Source of the DNA: Chara braunii
Taxonomy: Eukaryota > Streptophyta > Charophyceae > Charales > Characeae
Direction: 5' to 3'
Assembly: GCA_003427395.1 (NCBI GenBank)
Contig: BFEA01000145.1
Span: forward strand, 687,789-723,812
DNA: 36,024 nt
Shown here: positions 1 through 10,722 of the stretch, piece after piece
Numbering within the stretch: position 1 is the stretch's first letter
Layout of the letters: each line of letters begins with the position of its first letter
The notes under the pieces: model-generated
The model's input: the letters and a program-made list of their open reading frames with translations, nothing else
Databases searched by the model: none
What the model was told of the DNA's origin: nothing
Program-made: the position numbers and the translations under genes

Positions 1-7
1 AGACAGA

Positions 8-95
<88 letters not shown>
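1..95. repeat. (AC)n(AG)n compound microsatellite
   Basis: The window opens in an AC run that turns into an uninterrupted AG run. It is a simple repeat with no coding content. Confidence 0.95.
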
Positions 96-97
<2 letters not shown>

Positions 98-1709
98 ATG
101 CTTTTCAGAAAATCATTTCCTTGGCGATGATGGGAGTAGATATTCGACACTGTATGGTATGCGCCAGTGGTTGGGTAGGTTTATTTTGAGAAACAGTTAT
201 GCCGGACAGGTATAATCGCAGGCAAACAGTAATACTGACTGAACTTGATCCAACCACCACAATCAGGGGACTGATCTAGCGAAGCAGCCTTATGCTGTGG
301 TTAAGGAAAACATTGAGGTATGCCCGGAAGATGTCGGTGCCAAGGGAGCGAGGACAGTTATGCCTCTGGTGCTCATTAGGAGTAGTGTAGGGTTGTGTGG
401 CTTGTTTGAACGAGAGGCGGTATTGCTTCAAATCTAGTTGTGGTCTTTTCAGCTCATAGATATTGCTTTGTGAACGTGTTAGATTGGTACTGGGTACTTC
501 TGCTGAGTGAAATATCCTGATCAGTTTCTGGCTACAGGCCATTGCCATTCCCTCGCTCCCCACTCAGGCAGTGCAGCATCACTGTTATCTTGTACCCAGC
601 TGTAATCGTAAAGAGACCAAGGTGAGAGCTTGTTTGTGAAGCAATTGTGTGTGTGCGGGTAGAGACCAAGGTGAGAGCTTGTTTGTGAGGCAATTGTGTG
701 TGTGCGGGTAGGGGTGGGGCCGGGGGGGATTACATGAAGGAGGAGGGGTGTCTGTTCTGTTGGTGGGGGAAGGGCTTTGGTGAAGGGACCGGGTGTGGGA
801 GGTGTGTGTTTGTGCGTGGAACAGATGCACTAACTTATGAATGAATTTACAAATTTACCTTTTATCTGCTTGCTCAATGAATGATTTGAATTTCAGTGCA
901 TGGTAGTCAAAGTGTGCTTTTGTCATGCATGAATATTTTCTTTTGTTGAATGGCTTCAATCTCCTCCATGTCTGACCCTTCTCACACTTGTCCCACCTTG
1001 GTGAGAAGCCCAGAGAACGTTGTGATGATGTCAATCTGCAGTATTGGCCTGTTTCTTCGTGGTGGCTCCACACCTTAGGTGATTGTTTGCTGTACTTGCT
1101 GACTGCTTGGTCTTGACTTTCTGTGTGGGCGTGTCGAGTGTGTGATATGAGCTGATGTGAAAATTGTACATGCGAAGCTAACATGATTTACATGCTTTAG
1201 TCGAAGTGTTGGGTGGGAGAGAAGCAGTGGAGTGTGTCATACATAAAGACAAGGTATTGTCAGTAAAGGGGAAGCAGGAGTGTGGGGGAGGGTGTGTGCT
1301 GTACTGGCGATGCTTCAAGATGTGGTGCAGAACGTGGGAGGAACGGTTCCGTGGATGGACTGAGTGACGAAGTGGTGTGGAGGAGCACGGTCTTGGAAAA
1401 TGGATGGCGCTTATGTGAGGGGTAGTGTTTGTAGCAATCACTAAGCAGTCAGGAAAAGACATGTTGCTAGTGGTAATTGGGCATTTTATGGTGTGGGCGT
1501 GAGCGAGATGGGTGGGGGTCGAGGAGTGGGGATGGTCTTTGGTTATCATGAACTCGTTCTTTGGAAAACATGGAAGCGAGTTGTGTAAGCCAGAGGGAGA
1601 ACTGGTGGGCCTGGGGAAAGGGAGGGTTATCGGGACGGGCTTCGCCGGGATTGGGTGGGGGATGAAAACGGCTGTAGGGGTTGGCATGCACCTGATGTAG
1701 GGTGGATGG
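96..1709. other. No recognisable gene
   Basis: Open frames here, including a long minus-strand frame at 1178-1687, are Pro/Thr/Ser/His-rich readings of G/T-rich DNA and match no family I know. The only structure I see is a short tandem duplication at 612-709. Confidence 0.6.
612..709. repeat. Tandem duplication, 49-bp period
   Basis: Two nearly identical copies of a unit that starts AGAGACCAAGGTGAGAGC and ends in a GT-rich tail begin at 612 and 661. They differ by single bases, so the duplication is young. Confidence 0.85.
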
Positions 1710-1714
1710 ATGCA

Positions 1715-1892
1715 GGAGAAACTGCTGAAGATGACAGCGGACCATCGACTGGAGGTATCGCAGCGCCGAGCTCAATCGGAACAGCAACAACGAGGTGGAT
1801 CATCTTGGTTGTACTTTTGTCTCTCTTATGTCTGTCTGTATCTGAAACAGTTTGCCCTGTCTTGGTGCTCATTTTGTCACATGTTATTATGA
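1715..1892 (+). other. Possible terminal exon (unrecognised)
   Basis: A frame following a GATGCAG acceptor-like site reads as a short charged, Gln-rich helix (EKLLKMTADHRLEVSQRRAQ) followed by a hydrophobic stretch, with a stop at 1890-1892. Downstream there are TGTAA (about 2249) and AATAAA (2271 and about 2289), which could serve as polyadenylation signals. I do not recognise the protein and see no upstream exon that clearly joins it. It may be chance. Confidence 0.15.
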
Positions 1893-2292
1893 CTGCCAAT
1901 ACCACAATGGGGGGATATTGTGAATGCTGGGTTTCTGGGTAGATCTTGTACTCGAGGTGCGGAGCCGGTCCTCTACAAGGCTTTTCCCGCCGCTACCTTA
2001 GAAATTTTTCACCCTTCTCGTTTCTCCGGGCGTGTAGAATGGCATCGGGGTTGTGAAATCTGTCCTTGCATTTGTGTTCTGTTTCTCTTTCTGTTATTGA
2101 ATCGCGGGGACCTCTTCAACTCCCCCTTGTGCGCACTTTGTCAGTTTATAAAAATTGTGTAAAGTGGGAGGTCTGTGACTGCAGTCATTTTAGGAAAATC
2201 GCGTAGAGTTGGTATGTCTGTGACTGCACAGAAGTTGTTGACAGTGATGTAATGAATGTCAATCATGTTGAATAAACGAAGAAAAAGGAATA

Positions 2293-3480
2293 AAAAAGTG
2301 AACGGTGTTTCTTATAGCAGTGGACCTATGCACATGGGATAGGTCTCGACAGCCATAACTTTAAAAGCCTTGAGATGGCGGTCAAGAGTCTGGGGCCTCT
2401 GTCCTTTCCTGCAGACCAATCCTATGCCTCTCAGTTGCCAATGAGGGAAGAAGGGGTCCTGAGGTTGGTATACATTGATATGTGGGGCTCTTGCTTTCTG
2501 GGCCGTAGTCCAGGGGAGGGGGTTTGAGGGCTGTCCATGCATCCGGTGCTCATGTAACGGGATGGATTTTGCAGTTTGTTGTGATGCAACAGGAAAACAA
2601 ATGTTGGAATTCAGAAGCATGTTATGTGTGTGTTTGTGTGGTACTGTGCACTCTTGTAGATCCTCAATGCATGCGAATGTGGGTATGTTGTTGTCTCGCT
2701 TCTCCCATTCAATGAGAGGCGCAGGGAAAGAACGGTGCCGGGACAGGGCTTTGCATCTTGTTTGTGGAATGTCTCGTTTCTGTCTTTGCACCCTTCGAAT
2801 ACGATAGGCATAGTCAGCCAGCTTGTCGGCAAATGCTATGAAGTTTCTATCACATCTTTTGGATATACCATGTTCCTTCCTTCCTTGGAATTCGATATGT
2901 TACCTTCTGAACACACATGCGATGGATGGAGTAGGCTGTTCGTGGTAGGTGAATGGGGGAGGAGGAGAACACACATCCAGAACAAATGCACGTCTGCCTG
3001 GCCAAATTTCCAGACCAGGTGATTTCACCTCGGAACTCCATTAGGAATTCGGTGTTGAGCCTCAAATACACTATGTTATTTGTACACAACACGCATACAG
3101 TATGTGCATGTGTGGCACACCAAGCACATCGCATTGGTGTCGTTGCAGGGCTTATTTATCACAAAAAAGCGTGTGATATGAAACACCCTTTGACCCAGCT
3201 CCGTGGTGCGCATCATAAAAATGCAGCATAATTTTGAACCCCCGGATGCTTCCGTTTTCCTGTTTTGGCTGCATGGTTGCAATTATCGGTGCACCTCACT
3301 CTGCAGTGAATGGCACGCAGCGCATCGTACTGAGCAGAGTACACCTCAAGATCACATGTATAACTATCGCTAATTTCCTGCCTGTGACAAGCAGACAATC
3401 GGGGCCCTCCAATCTTTTGCTGCGCGACCGTCCCGATCGTCTGCTGATTGTTTTGTCTTAGAAGTTGAACCGTCATGGCA
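2293..3480. other. No recognisable gene
   Basis: Mixed-composition DNA with short overlapping frames on both strands, none resembling a known family. No repeat or RNA gene stands out. Confidence 0.5.
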
Positions 3481-3780
3481 CCACGCTAGAGACGGTAACG
3501 CTCCCGTGCGCCATGCCTGTGCCTGTACCACGAGCTGTACCGGGCCCGCATGCCTAACCCGGCATGGCGCATAAGCATGCCAGCGTGCCTACAGGGCCAG
3601 CGCCAGTCCCGCGAACTGTACCGGGCCAATGCACGTGTGGAACATTTAGAAACCAACTGTAGTGTTCGCACTGCTCCGGCCTCTCGACACTAAGCTACAG
3701 ACACACTAAACTACTCCAAGACGTTGTCGACTGGACTCTGCGCTATTCTACGCTACTCTACGCATTCGACACAGACTCAC
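3481..3780. other. GC-rich segment upstream of the ribozyme
   Basis: This stretch repeats short words such as CTGTACCGGGCC (twice, near 3536 and 3615) and CATGCC, and would fold strongly. It leads into the CA-rich run just before the hammerhead ribozyme, so it could be the body of the element carrying the ribozyme. That link is inference only. Confidence 0.3.
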
Positions 3781-3826
3781 ACACCCACACACACACCCAC
3801 ACATGCGCACGCGCACATACACACAC

Positions 3827-3877
3827 ACTGTCGGGGTTCTGCCTCCTGATGAGTCGGTGAAAGTCCGACGAAACAGT
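3827..3877 (+). ncRNA. Hammerhead ribozyme, type III
   Basis: All core elements are present in order. Stem III is ACTG (3827-3830) paired with CAGT (3874-3877) plus the T-A core pair. The cleavage triplet is GTC, with cutting expected after C3832. Stem I is GGGG/CCTC (3833-3836, 3842-3845, one G-U pair) closed by TTCTG. CTGATGA is at 3846-3852. Stem II is GTCGG/CCGAC (3853-3857, 3865-3869) with loop TGAAAGT. GAAA is at 3870-3873. The invariant core of the hammerhead family is intact and both closed stems pair fully. The short open stem III is typical of ribozymes in plant retrozymes, where a dimeric RNA is needed for efficient cutting; the retrozyme assignment is inference. A decayed relative lies at 15,793-15,837. 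Confidence 0.85.
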
Positions 3878-4113
3878 CTGGCACAGTCAGGCACACACAA
3901 ACGCACCATCCTCTCTCTTAGTCTCTGTGACAAACGCACGCATACACACAATTCCTGGGCTTTTGGTCGGTATGGAGATTGCGCTGTGCATCGGGAAGGG
4001 CTCTGTATCCAAAAGGTTGGATGGTGACGCATGGGCTCTGCAATCGAGCGCACCAACATGACCTGAGGTGGGTTCATTCGTGCTTTTGTTTGTTCATTTC
4101 TGATGCTTTGTGC

Positions 4114-4155
4114 GTGCGTGTGTGTGTGTGTGGGTGCGTGTGCGTGTGTGTGTGT

Positions 4156-4216
<61 letters not shown>

Positions 4217-4219
4217 NGT

Positions 4220-4312
<93 letters not shown>
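4114..4312. repeat. (TG)n(AG)n microsatellite with N
   Basis: A long TG run with a few TC interruptions and one N at 4216 switches to AG at about 4280. The N suggests the length was not resolved in assembly. Confidence 0.95.
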
Positions 4313-4314
<2 letters not shown>

Positions 4315-4355
4315 TAACTACCGACGACCCACCCACCCCACTGGGGGGGGGGGAG

Positions 4356-4504
4356 GGGAGAGAGAGAGAGAGAGGGAGAGGGAGAGGGAGTGTAGTATCT
4401 GTTCCGATGAGTTTCATGTCTGATCTGTGGTCCCAATAACAAAAAAACGAATAAAAGAAACGGGAAAGCCTTCTGCGTGCGCGTGCGCTCGAGAGAGAGA
4501 GAGT

Positions 4505-4572
<68 letters not shown>

Positions 4573-4754
4573 CTAACTACCTAAGACGCCCCACCACCAT
4601 GAAGTGTGTTATCTGTCCCGATCAGTCTCATATCTGATCCGTGTTCGATCAGGAGATTCAGGACCATTGAAAAAAACAATAAAATAATGAAACGGAATTC
4701 CACACGGAGACCATTAAAAAAAAAAAGAGGAAAATCCGCACGGGCGAGATTCGG

Positions 4755-4832
<78 letters not shown>

Positions 4833-5442
4833 CTTAACCCCCTGCCCCCACCACTACCATCAACTGTATTGCCGTATCTGTCCCAATCAGTTTCATATCA
4901 GGTCCGGGGGAAAGAAACGGAAAAGCTGCACGCCCCCCCCACTGCGCGCGCGTGAGTGAGAGAGAGAGAGAGAGAGAGAGATAGAGAGACCTACGACCCA
5001 CCCACCCCTCCATCAAGTGTATTATCTGTAGCAATCAGTTTCACATCTGATCCGTGGTCCATCGGCGCACAAAGAGAAATGGAAAAAACACGCGAGCCTG
5101 CGGCTGCCTCTATTATCGTATCTGTCCCAATCATTTTCATATCAGGTCCGTGGTCCATAGGGCGACTGGCGCGCGCGCGGCTGCCTGTATTATCGTATTA
5201 ACATGAAAAAATAAGAAACAGAAAAACCGCACGGGTGCGTGCGCGCGAGAGAGAGGGAGCGAGAGAGACAGCATTCCCCTAAGCCAACAACAAAACAGAA
5301 CGGTTACTTGCAGTGGTAACAGAAGCAGCGGGAGGTAAGGGCGACTGGAAAGAAAGAAGAAAAACAAAACACGGGTGCGCCGCCCGTGCCTAACGGTTCC
5401 TGGCTGCCAAACGCACTGCTGCCCCGTGCGTGGGCGCAATGG

Positions 5443-5502
<60 letters not shown>

Positions 5503-5596
5503 TCAGTTTTTTATCTGATCTGTGGTCCATCGGGACCAATTATTAAAAAAAGAAAAGAAGAGTGAAAATCTTCAAACACGTGTGCGCACACCTGCG

Positions 5597-5644
<48 letters not shown>

Positions 5645-5645
5645 G
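4356..5645. repeat. Degenerate tandem array with embedded (GA)n blocks
   Basis: A core resembling TGTCCCAATCAGTTTCAT followed by ATCTGATCCGTGGTCCAT recurs near 4399, 4613, 4881, 5026, 5122 and 5501. Each core is followed by an A-rich stretch with AAGAAACGG, a GC-rich CGCACGGGTGCG-like word, and usually a (GA)n run (4362-4390, 4494-4568, 4799-4830, 4957-4990, 5446-5499, 5600-5640). The core contains ATCAG...CTGAT, which could form a small hairpin. Spacing varies mainly because the GA runs differ in length. The array thus looks like one repeat unit carrying its own microsatellite, copied at least six times. Frames across it are artefacts. Confidence 0.75.
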
Positions 5646-5674
5646 ATCTTTCCGGGGTGAGGTGCGGGGGAGGG

Positions 5675-6030
5675 AGGAGAGATCTGCTTAATAACAATGG
5701 CACAAGGTCTGGCCAGAGCGACCAGACCAAAGCGATCTATCTATTGCTGTAGCCCTCCACAGGCCAGTTTATTTAAATAAACTGTGCCCCCATTTCTATT
5801 CTATTTCAATTGACGCTCACCGTACATAATAAGAAAGATACTTGATGGAGACTTCCAACAAGTGCCCCCAGGCTCTCTTAATTACACCATATCAGCCCAG
5901 ATCGCCTATGGATGGGGGGGAAGGGGAAGGGAGGAGGGATCTGCTTAACAATAATGGCACTCTCATACTCGATGGGGACTTCCAACGAGTGCCCCCAGGG
6001 TCTCTCAATTACACCATGTCAGCCCAGATT
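5675..6030. repeat. Two-block direct repeat
   Basis: A block beginning GATCTGCTTAA(T/C)AA occurs at about 5679 and 5938. A second block containing GA(C)TTCCAAC(A/G)AGTGCCCCCAGG begins at about 5844 and 5971. The order of blocks suggests a larger tandem duplication with later indels. A frame through it has no recognisable domain. Confidence 0.7.
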
Positions 6031-6466
6031 GCGTACAGAGCAGTCGAAATGAATAAAGAAAAGAGCACGAATCTAGGCTAGTACGCTTTGCTACTGTACC
6101 TCCCTTCATTATTGCGGGCGTAGTTGCCACAGGTCCCCTAGTTGTATATTAGATTTTTTCATTTTTTTTTTGTAATAATTTTAGTGTTAGAAGTTAGCTC
6201 CCACTGTTTTCTCTGGTGCGACTTCCGATGGGTCTAGTTTTGGAAGATGATGTATTCATTGGGCACTTCCGACTCAGTAGCTCTCTCACATGCAGAGGGT
6301 GCCATATTTTTTTGTTTGATTTGCAAATATGGTCACCTCGGGTGGCTGACTGCAGAATAACCTATTGTTAATGTGGACCTGCGGCCATTTTGCTACGGCC
6401 TGCAGATCACGCGTGGGTATAATGTGATGAGCAGTACCTAGATCAGTCTACTGATATGCAAATGTC
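6031..6466. other. No recognisable gene
   Basis: AT-rich, with poly(T) stretches at about 6153-6171 and 6307-6315. Nothing else identified. Confidence 0.5.
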
Positions 6467-6661
6467 TTAAATCATCAGTACACCCGGGCCTGGAGCAGCT
6501 GCACTGCGCGCCAAGCTCTTCTGAATCAACAGTGGTGCAGTTCATTTCTTTTTTGGCTGGCTCCGCCGATCATTGTGGTCCGGTAGCCCCGAGCCGCAGA
6601 ATTTTCAGTGCAGGCGATGAACGCATTCTGCAAGGCTGGGGCCGTGTATTGGCGGTCTCAA
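6467..6661. mobile_element. MITE, TTAAACCACCAGTA family, copy A
   Basis: The left end TTAAATCATCAGTAC and right end GTATTGGCGGTCTCAA are degenerate inverted repeats. Internal words are shared with other copies: TTCTGCAAGGCTGGGGCC is also in the copy at 21,571-21,744, and TGGTCCGGT(A/T)GCCCCGAGC is also in the copy at 22,071. At 195 bp with no coding capacity it fits a non-autonomous DNA element. I could not identify a clear target duplication. Confidence 0.6.
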
Positions 6662-6771
6662 GTGAAGTGATGCTCATTGCGGTCGATGCTTATTTTCAGA
6701 GTAGCCCCGAGTTGCATTGCTTCAGGCCAACCGCTCTGGGTGCAGCATTGGGGTTGATGGTTGCCCTTTTT

Positions 6772-6850
6772 TTTGGGATTCAAGCTTGAGGAGCCTGTGT
6801 TTCAACGGTTTATGCGTGTACCAACTGAGCAAGGCCCACTCTGGGTGCAT
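6772..6850 (-). mobile_element. tRNA-related SINE fragment
   Basis: Read on the minus strand, it has a tRNA-like box A (GCTCAGTTGGTACACGC, about 6814-6830), then AACCGTTGAAACACAGG and a degenerate box B (CTCAAGCTTGAATCC, about 6775-6790). The same order is seen in the SINEs at 13.5, 13.8 and 32.1 kb. Confidence 0.55.
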
Positions 6851-7236
6851 CATTGCAGTCGATACTTTCCTCCTTTTTTTTTTTGATTCAAACTTAGTCA
6901 TAAAAATATTTGTGTTAGTAATCAAATTATCCTTTGGCCTAGCTTTCAAGTTTCCAGTGGTGAGTTTCTATTTCAACGGTTTATAGCATACTTGCGGCGC
7001 ATCGCGATGCGCTGCACTGCGCACGTGCGCCGCACCGCGCATCCCGCACGATGCGCGCGCACTGCATGCGGCGCACCTCCAAAAATGGGGGTCAAAAAAA
7101 AAAAAAAAAAGTTGTGAGGGGCGGTAGTAGACCCGGCCTCCTGCTCGTGTAAAATAAGAAACGGGCAGCCAAATTTTTTTTGGAGACCGCGCGTTGGCCT
7201 GAAAGCTTTTAGTAACCTGTAGTTCGGGTAACACTA

Positions 7237-7675
7237 GGTTCTTGCAGGCCAGATTCAGTCATGATGAGGGTCGCGATTTCTCAAAACGTTCTCTTCTTAT
7301 TACTTCTGAAGTAGAAAATGACGGAACTGACAGCCGTTTTCCTGGAGTGTTTTTTGTTTTTAATTAAAAAAAAAAACGTAAAGGAAGAAAATCAGAATTT
7401 CTTTGCACGAGTGTCGCCCGGCACGTCCAACCTGTCAGAACCTCAATGGTAATTGCAGTCTGTATGGTTGGGTTCTTGCAGGCCATATTCAGTCATGATG
7501 AGGGTCGCGATCGAGTATTACTTCTGAAGTAGAAAACGACGGAACTGACAGCCGTTTTTCCTGGATTTTTTTTTTTTTAATAAAAAGAAAAAAACGTAAA
7601 GGAAGAACATCAGAATTTCTTTGCACGAGTGAAGCCCGGCGCGTCCAACCTGTCAGAACCGCAACGGTAATGTTC
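7237..7675. repeat. Tandem duplication, 234-bp period
   Basis: The unit starting GGTTCTTGCAGGCCA and running through TTCAGTCATGATGAGGG, GACGGAACTGACAGCCG and CAACCTGTCAGAACC occurs at 7237 and 7471. Differences include small indels in the poly(A) section. It lies inside the hAT-like element. Confidence 0.9.
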
Positions 7676-8017
7676 ACCAACGGACTCGCTGCACTACTCT
7701 CGACATGCACAACAAGACATATATGGCAATGTATCTTTCCATGTTCAAGCAGAGGATTCAGTCTCATTTGTTCAGAGATTCTCCAAAAAAAAAAAAAGAA
7801 AGGTTCCAGTGATACGTTACGTGCTTACCTGATTCATCGGCCCTTCGCTCTCCAGCACCCTACGTATGAATGAATCTTCCGCCAGAACATGGAAAGATAC
7901 ACCGCTATATTTTTTGTCCTTTGTGCATGTCGCCCCGCTTCATGTTGCCCGTTGATAAGGGCGTTTCTTCGGTCCGATAGTGTCAGCACACGGTTTCTTC
8001 TCTCTCTCACACGGTTT

Positions 8018-8029
8018 CTTCTCTCTCTG

Positions 8030-8065
<36 letters not shown>

Positions 8066-8068
8066 TCG
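8018..8068. repeat. (TC)n(AC)n microsatellite
   Basis: Simple repeat near the right end of the hAT-like element. Confidence 0.9.
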
Positions 8069-8262
8069 CCGAAAAGAGGCATGGCGCACAGTGTGCACCT
8101 TGCAGGGGTAGCGCGTCCCCATGCGCTGCGCGCACGGCGCACCTCGGTGTCACCGCGCGCATCCCGCACAGCGCAGCGCACCGCATCGCGCACCGCACTA
8201 ATGCGCCGCAAGTATGGTTTATAGGTGTTCCGACTGAGTCGGTCCATTGGTGCCGTTGACAC

Positions 8263-8894
8263 TTCTGGACTCTTCGAGAAAACTCGTCAAAACCCAAAAT
8301 ATCCTCTGCGATATAAACATGACTAATCAGGCCCATGTAATGAGTGTGATCCTGCCCGGTCTTTACTGAGATTGCATTGTATTGCAATGGGTGGGCATGA
8401 TCTGAACCGAATCAATTTTGGGAGTGATGTGGAAAACAATGAAGAACGAAAAAATAAAAGATGATCTGTGAGATTGAGGAAAGAGAAAAGAAAAGATGAT
8501 CTGTGCAGGGTCGTGCTCCTACTTTTCCAGCTCATGATGCTGACATGCCTCCAAATCTTCAGGGTCGATTTGCCTCTAATATTGTGCAAACTAATTGTAA
8601 GGGGTGTCGGTGCACCTCTTAAAGTATTGGAGACGAACACGACACATCATGTGCTGGCCCTTTCCCTTCTTGCTGCCCCTCGCCCCCCCCCCCCCAATCC
8701 CACATACACAGGTCGCTATCTCCCGAGCTGGGAATGCAATTTCTAAACTGTGAATGTCAATCTGCCCTGCATGACGGAGGGCTGCCGTTTCTGTCTCTCC
8801 CTCTCTCCCTTAGTCAGTGGACCAAAAGCTGCTGTTCCAGGCTGTGAACATTGCAGTGCAGAAACCGGCAAATGTGAAGCTCCCTGTGAATGAG
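8263..8894. other. No recognisable gene
   Basis: Contains a short tandem word AGATGATCTGTG (8458, 8492) and a C-run near 8684. I see no coding or RNA signal. Confidence 0.5.
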
Positions 8895-8904
8895 GGATGG
8901 ATTC

Positions 8905-8938
<34 letters not shown>

Positions 8939-9093
8939 GCATGTGAGTGTAGAACGGAGGGATGGATTCAGAGAGAGAGAGAGAGGCATGTGAGTGTAGA
9001 ATGGAGGGATGGATTCAGAGAGAGAGAGAGAGGCATGTGAGTGTAGAACGGGGGGATGGATTCAGAGAGAGAGAGAGAGAGAGAGAGAGGCAT
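8895..9093. repeat. Tandem repeat with embedded (GA)n, four copies
   Basis: Units start GGATGGATTCAG at 8895, 8960, 9007 and 9054. Each continues into (AG)n and then GGCATGTG(A)GTGTAGAACG or a variant. Unit length differs mostly through the AG run. Confidence 0.9.
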
Positions 9094-10640
9094 GTGGATG
9101 TCTGTGGCATCTGCTTTTGTCTCTGTGGGCAAAGCCTCGACAGGTAGTGGTATGTAATGAAAGACACGATGCGTAAAACCTTTTGGCTTGCGATGTTTCG
9201 GCACTTTTTTTTCCGATTTACTGCCCAAAAACGGGAGTGCAGAATCCTTGGAGATGAGATAATCTTGAATAGGAGGTTGGTTTCAGAGTTTATAAGAATC
9301 ATTGTCGTTGCTCTGCAGTTGCTGTAGACTTGACTACAATTTCAGAAGAAGATTTTGGTATTCTTTTGTTGGGGTTGCCTTTCCGGGCAGGCCGAACTGC
9401 TGGCTGATTTACTTCTCTTCTGCACCTGGCTGGAATAGGTCGTGACTCGACACAGAATTGTGGACCATGTTTGGTCAGGTTTCTGCACGGATTGTTTGAT
9501 GTGTAGATTATCAGTATAAGAATTCGGAATTTACACTGAAGAATGTAAATTGCAGAAGAACATAGTGTTATACGAGTCGGTGAATTGGATGCAAGGGGGG
9601 GGGGGGGGGTGTGAAGGCGTTGTGTGCGTCTATTGTGCCTTTGTCTCCACCAGTGGAATTGGTATGAGGCTGAAGCTCCACCTGTGTTTGTTTACTGTTT
9701 TGAGCTTCGAGTATGGTCGACTTCTCGCGAGCTCTTGGACAAGGTCATCACACTGATAATCTTTCACACCGCCCTCGATGGGGCCTGTAGGCTTAACATC
9801 TGGTGATTTCTTGAGCCTTTCAATATAATTATGGACAGTGTGGAGACAGTAAATCTTGGTGTCCACATGCGTATGGTGACAAGCGGTTGGCAGAAGTATA
9901 TTTTCCATTTTCAGAGCTGGTGCGTTGATTACAAAGCGGGGATATTGATTGCACCATGACGATTCAGCTGCATTTCTGGAATGAAAGGCTGGATCTTCAT
10001 GAGGTGTTTGTGTACACCCTTGTTTCTTCACTTTTTGCTGTTCCCCTAATCGTGCTGGAGGTTGGAAGCAGGCAGCACAGAGAGTAATGTGTGATGAGGC
10101 ACTGTGTCGAGTGCACAGCATGACATTGTGTACCTGTGTACGCATGACCTCATGAGACTGTGGTTACCGGGCAGTTGCAGGGGACATTATAATTGGTATT
10201 GGAGGGTGCAGTTTGCCAGGCTTGACCCCCAGTGGATGACCCAGCCATTGGAAAAAAAACTTTTCCTCTCAATACGGGGCCTGCAGAGACACTAGGCGTG
10301 GTGTTGGAAAAGGCTGGCAGTACCTGGCAAATTGTAAAAATCAACGATGCCTGTTTCTTAACGGCGGGGTGAAAATCCGTATTAGAAAGAGAGGTCCGTG
10401 TCCACTGGCAGTTTAAAAAAGGGGCTTGGTATGGGTATCACTGAAGTTGTTGGGGGGGTTCTACATTGCTCTCTTAGCTGCTCCTAGTGAAGCGGAGGGC
10501 CACACCATCGTGAAGTTAGAAAATTGGTTAGTGGAAGGATAGAAGGATGAGAAGGATGAGAACCAAATTAACGTTAGTGTGCGCACATGATTTTTTCGGA
10601 GTCTCTGTCTTGCTGTCTCTGTCGGTTGGTTGATCAGCTG
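9094..10640. other. No recognisable gene
   Basis: The longest frame (minus strand, 9630-10145, 171 codons) resembles nothing I know and has no splice or start context to support it. A G-run lies at 9595-9610. Confidence 0.45.
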
Positions 10641-10648
10641 ATCNNTCN

Positions 10649-10718
<70 letters not shown>

Positions 10719-10722
10719 TTNC
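10641..10722. repeat. (CT)n microsatellite with Ns
   Basis: A CT run bounded by ambiguous bases at 10644-10648 and 10721, so its length is uncertain. Confidence 0.95.

Larger units (their letters stand above)
6987..8216. mobile_element. Non-autonomous hAT-like DNA transposon
   Basis: The ends are perfect 16-bp inverted repeats, CATACTTGCGGCGCAT at 6987-7002 and its complement at 8201-8216. They are flanked by an exact 8-bp duplication, GTTTATAG, at 6979-6986 and 8217-8224. An 8-bp target duplication is the hallmark of hAT elements. Both ends carry dense GCGCAC/GCGCCGC-type subterminal repeats (7003-7078 and 8080-8200), as hAT transposases typically use. The 1,230-bp interior has no transposase frame; instead it holds a 234-bp tandem duplication, a short dispersed inverted repeat and a (TC)n(AC)n microsatellite. 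It is inserted in a SINE. The hAT assignment rests on structure only. Confidence 0.8.
6883..8262 (-). mobile_element. tRNA-related SINE split by a hAT-like insertion
   Basis: Right of the 1,230-bp element, the minus strand reads GACTCAGTCGGAACACC (box A-like, about 8227-8243) and runs to CTATAAACC. Left of the element the sequence continues as CTATAAACCGTTGAAATA and later GTTTGAATC (box B-like, about 6885-6893). Removing the insert and one 8-bp duplication restores the SINE order. About 50 bp between the GTTGAAATA word and box B is extra compared with other copies. Confidence 0.6.

Noticed and set aside
1178-1687. Long minus-strand open frame (169 codons)
   Set aside because: Pro/Thr/Ser/His-rich translation of G/T-biased DNA with overlapping frames on both strands and no family resemblance.
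4103-4439. Cys/Val- and Glu/Arg-repeat frames
   Set aside because: Direct readings of (TG)n and (AG)n microsatellites.
9630-10145. Longest minus-strand frame in the 9-10 kb region (171 codons)
   Set aside because: No recognisable domain, no splice or start context, and composition like the flanking non-coding DNA.
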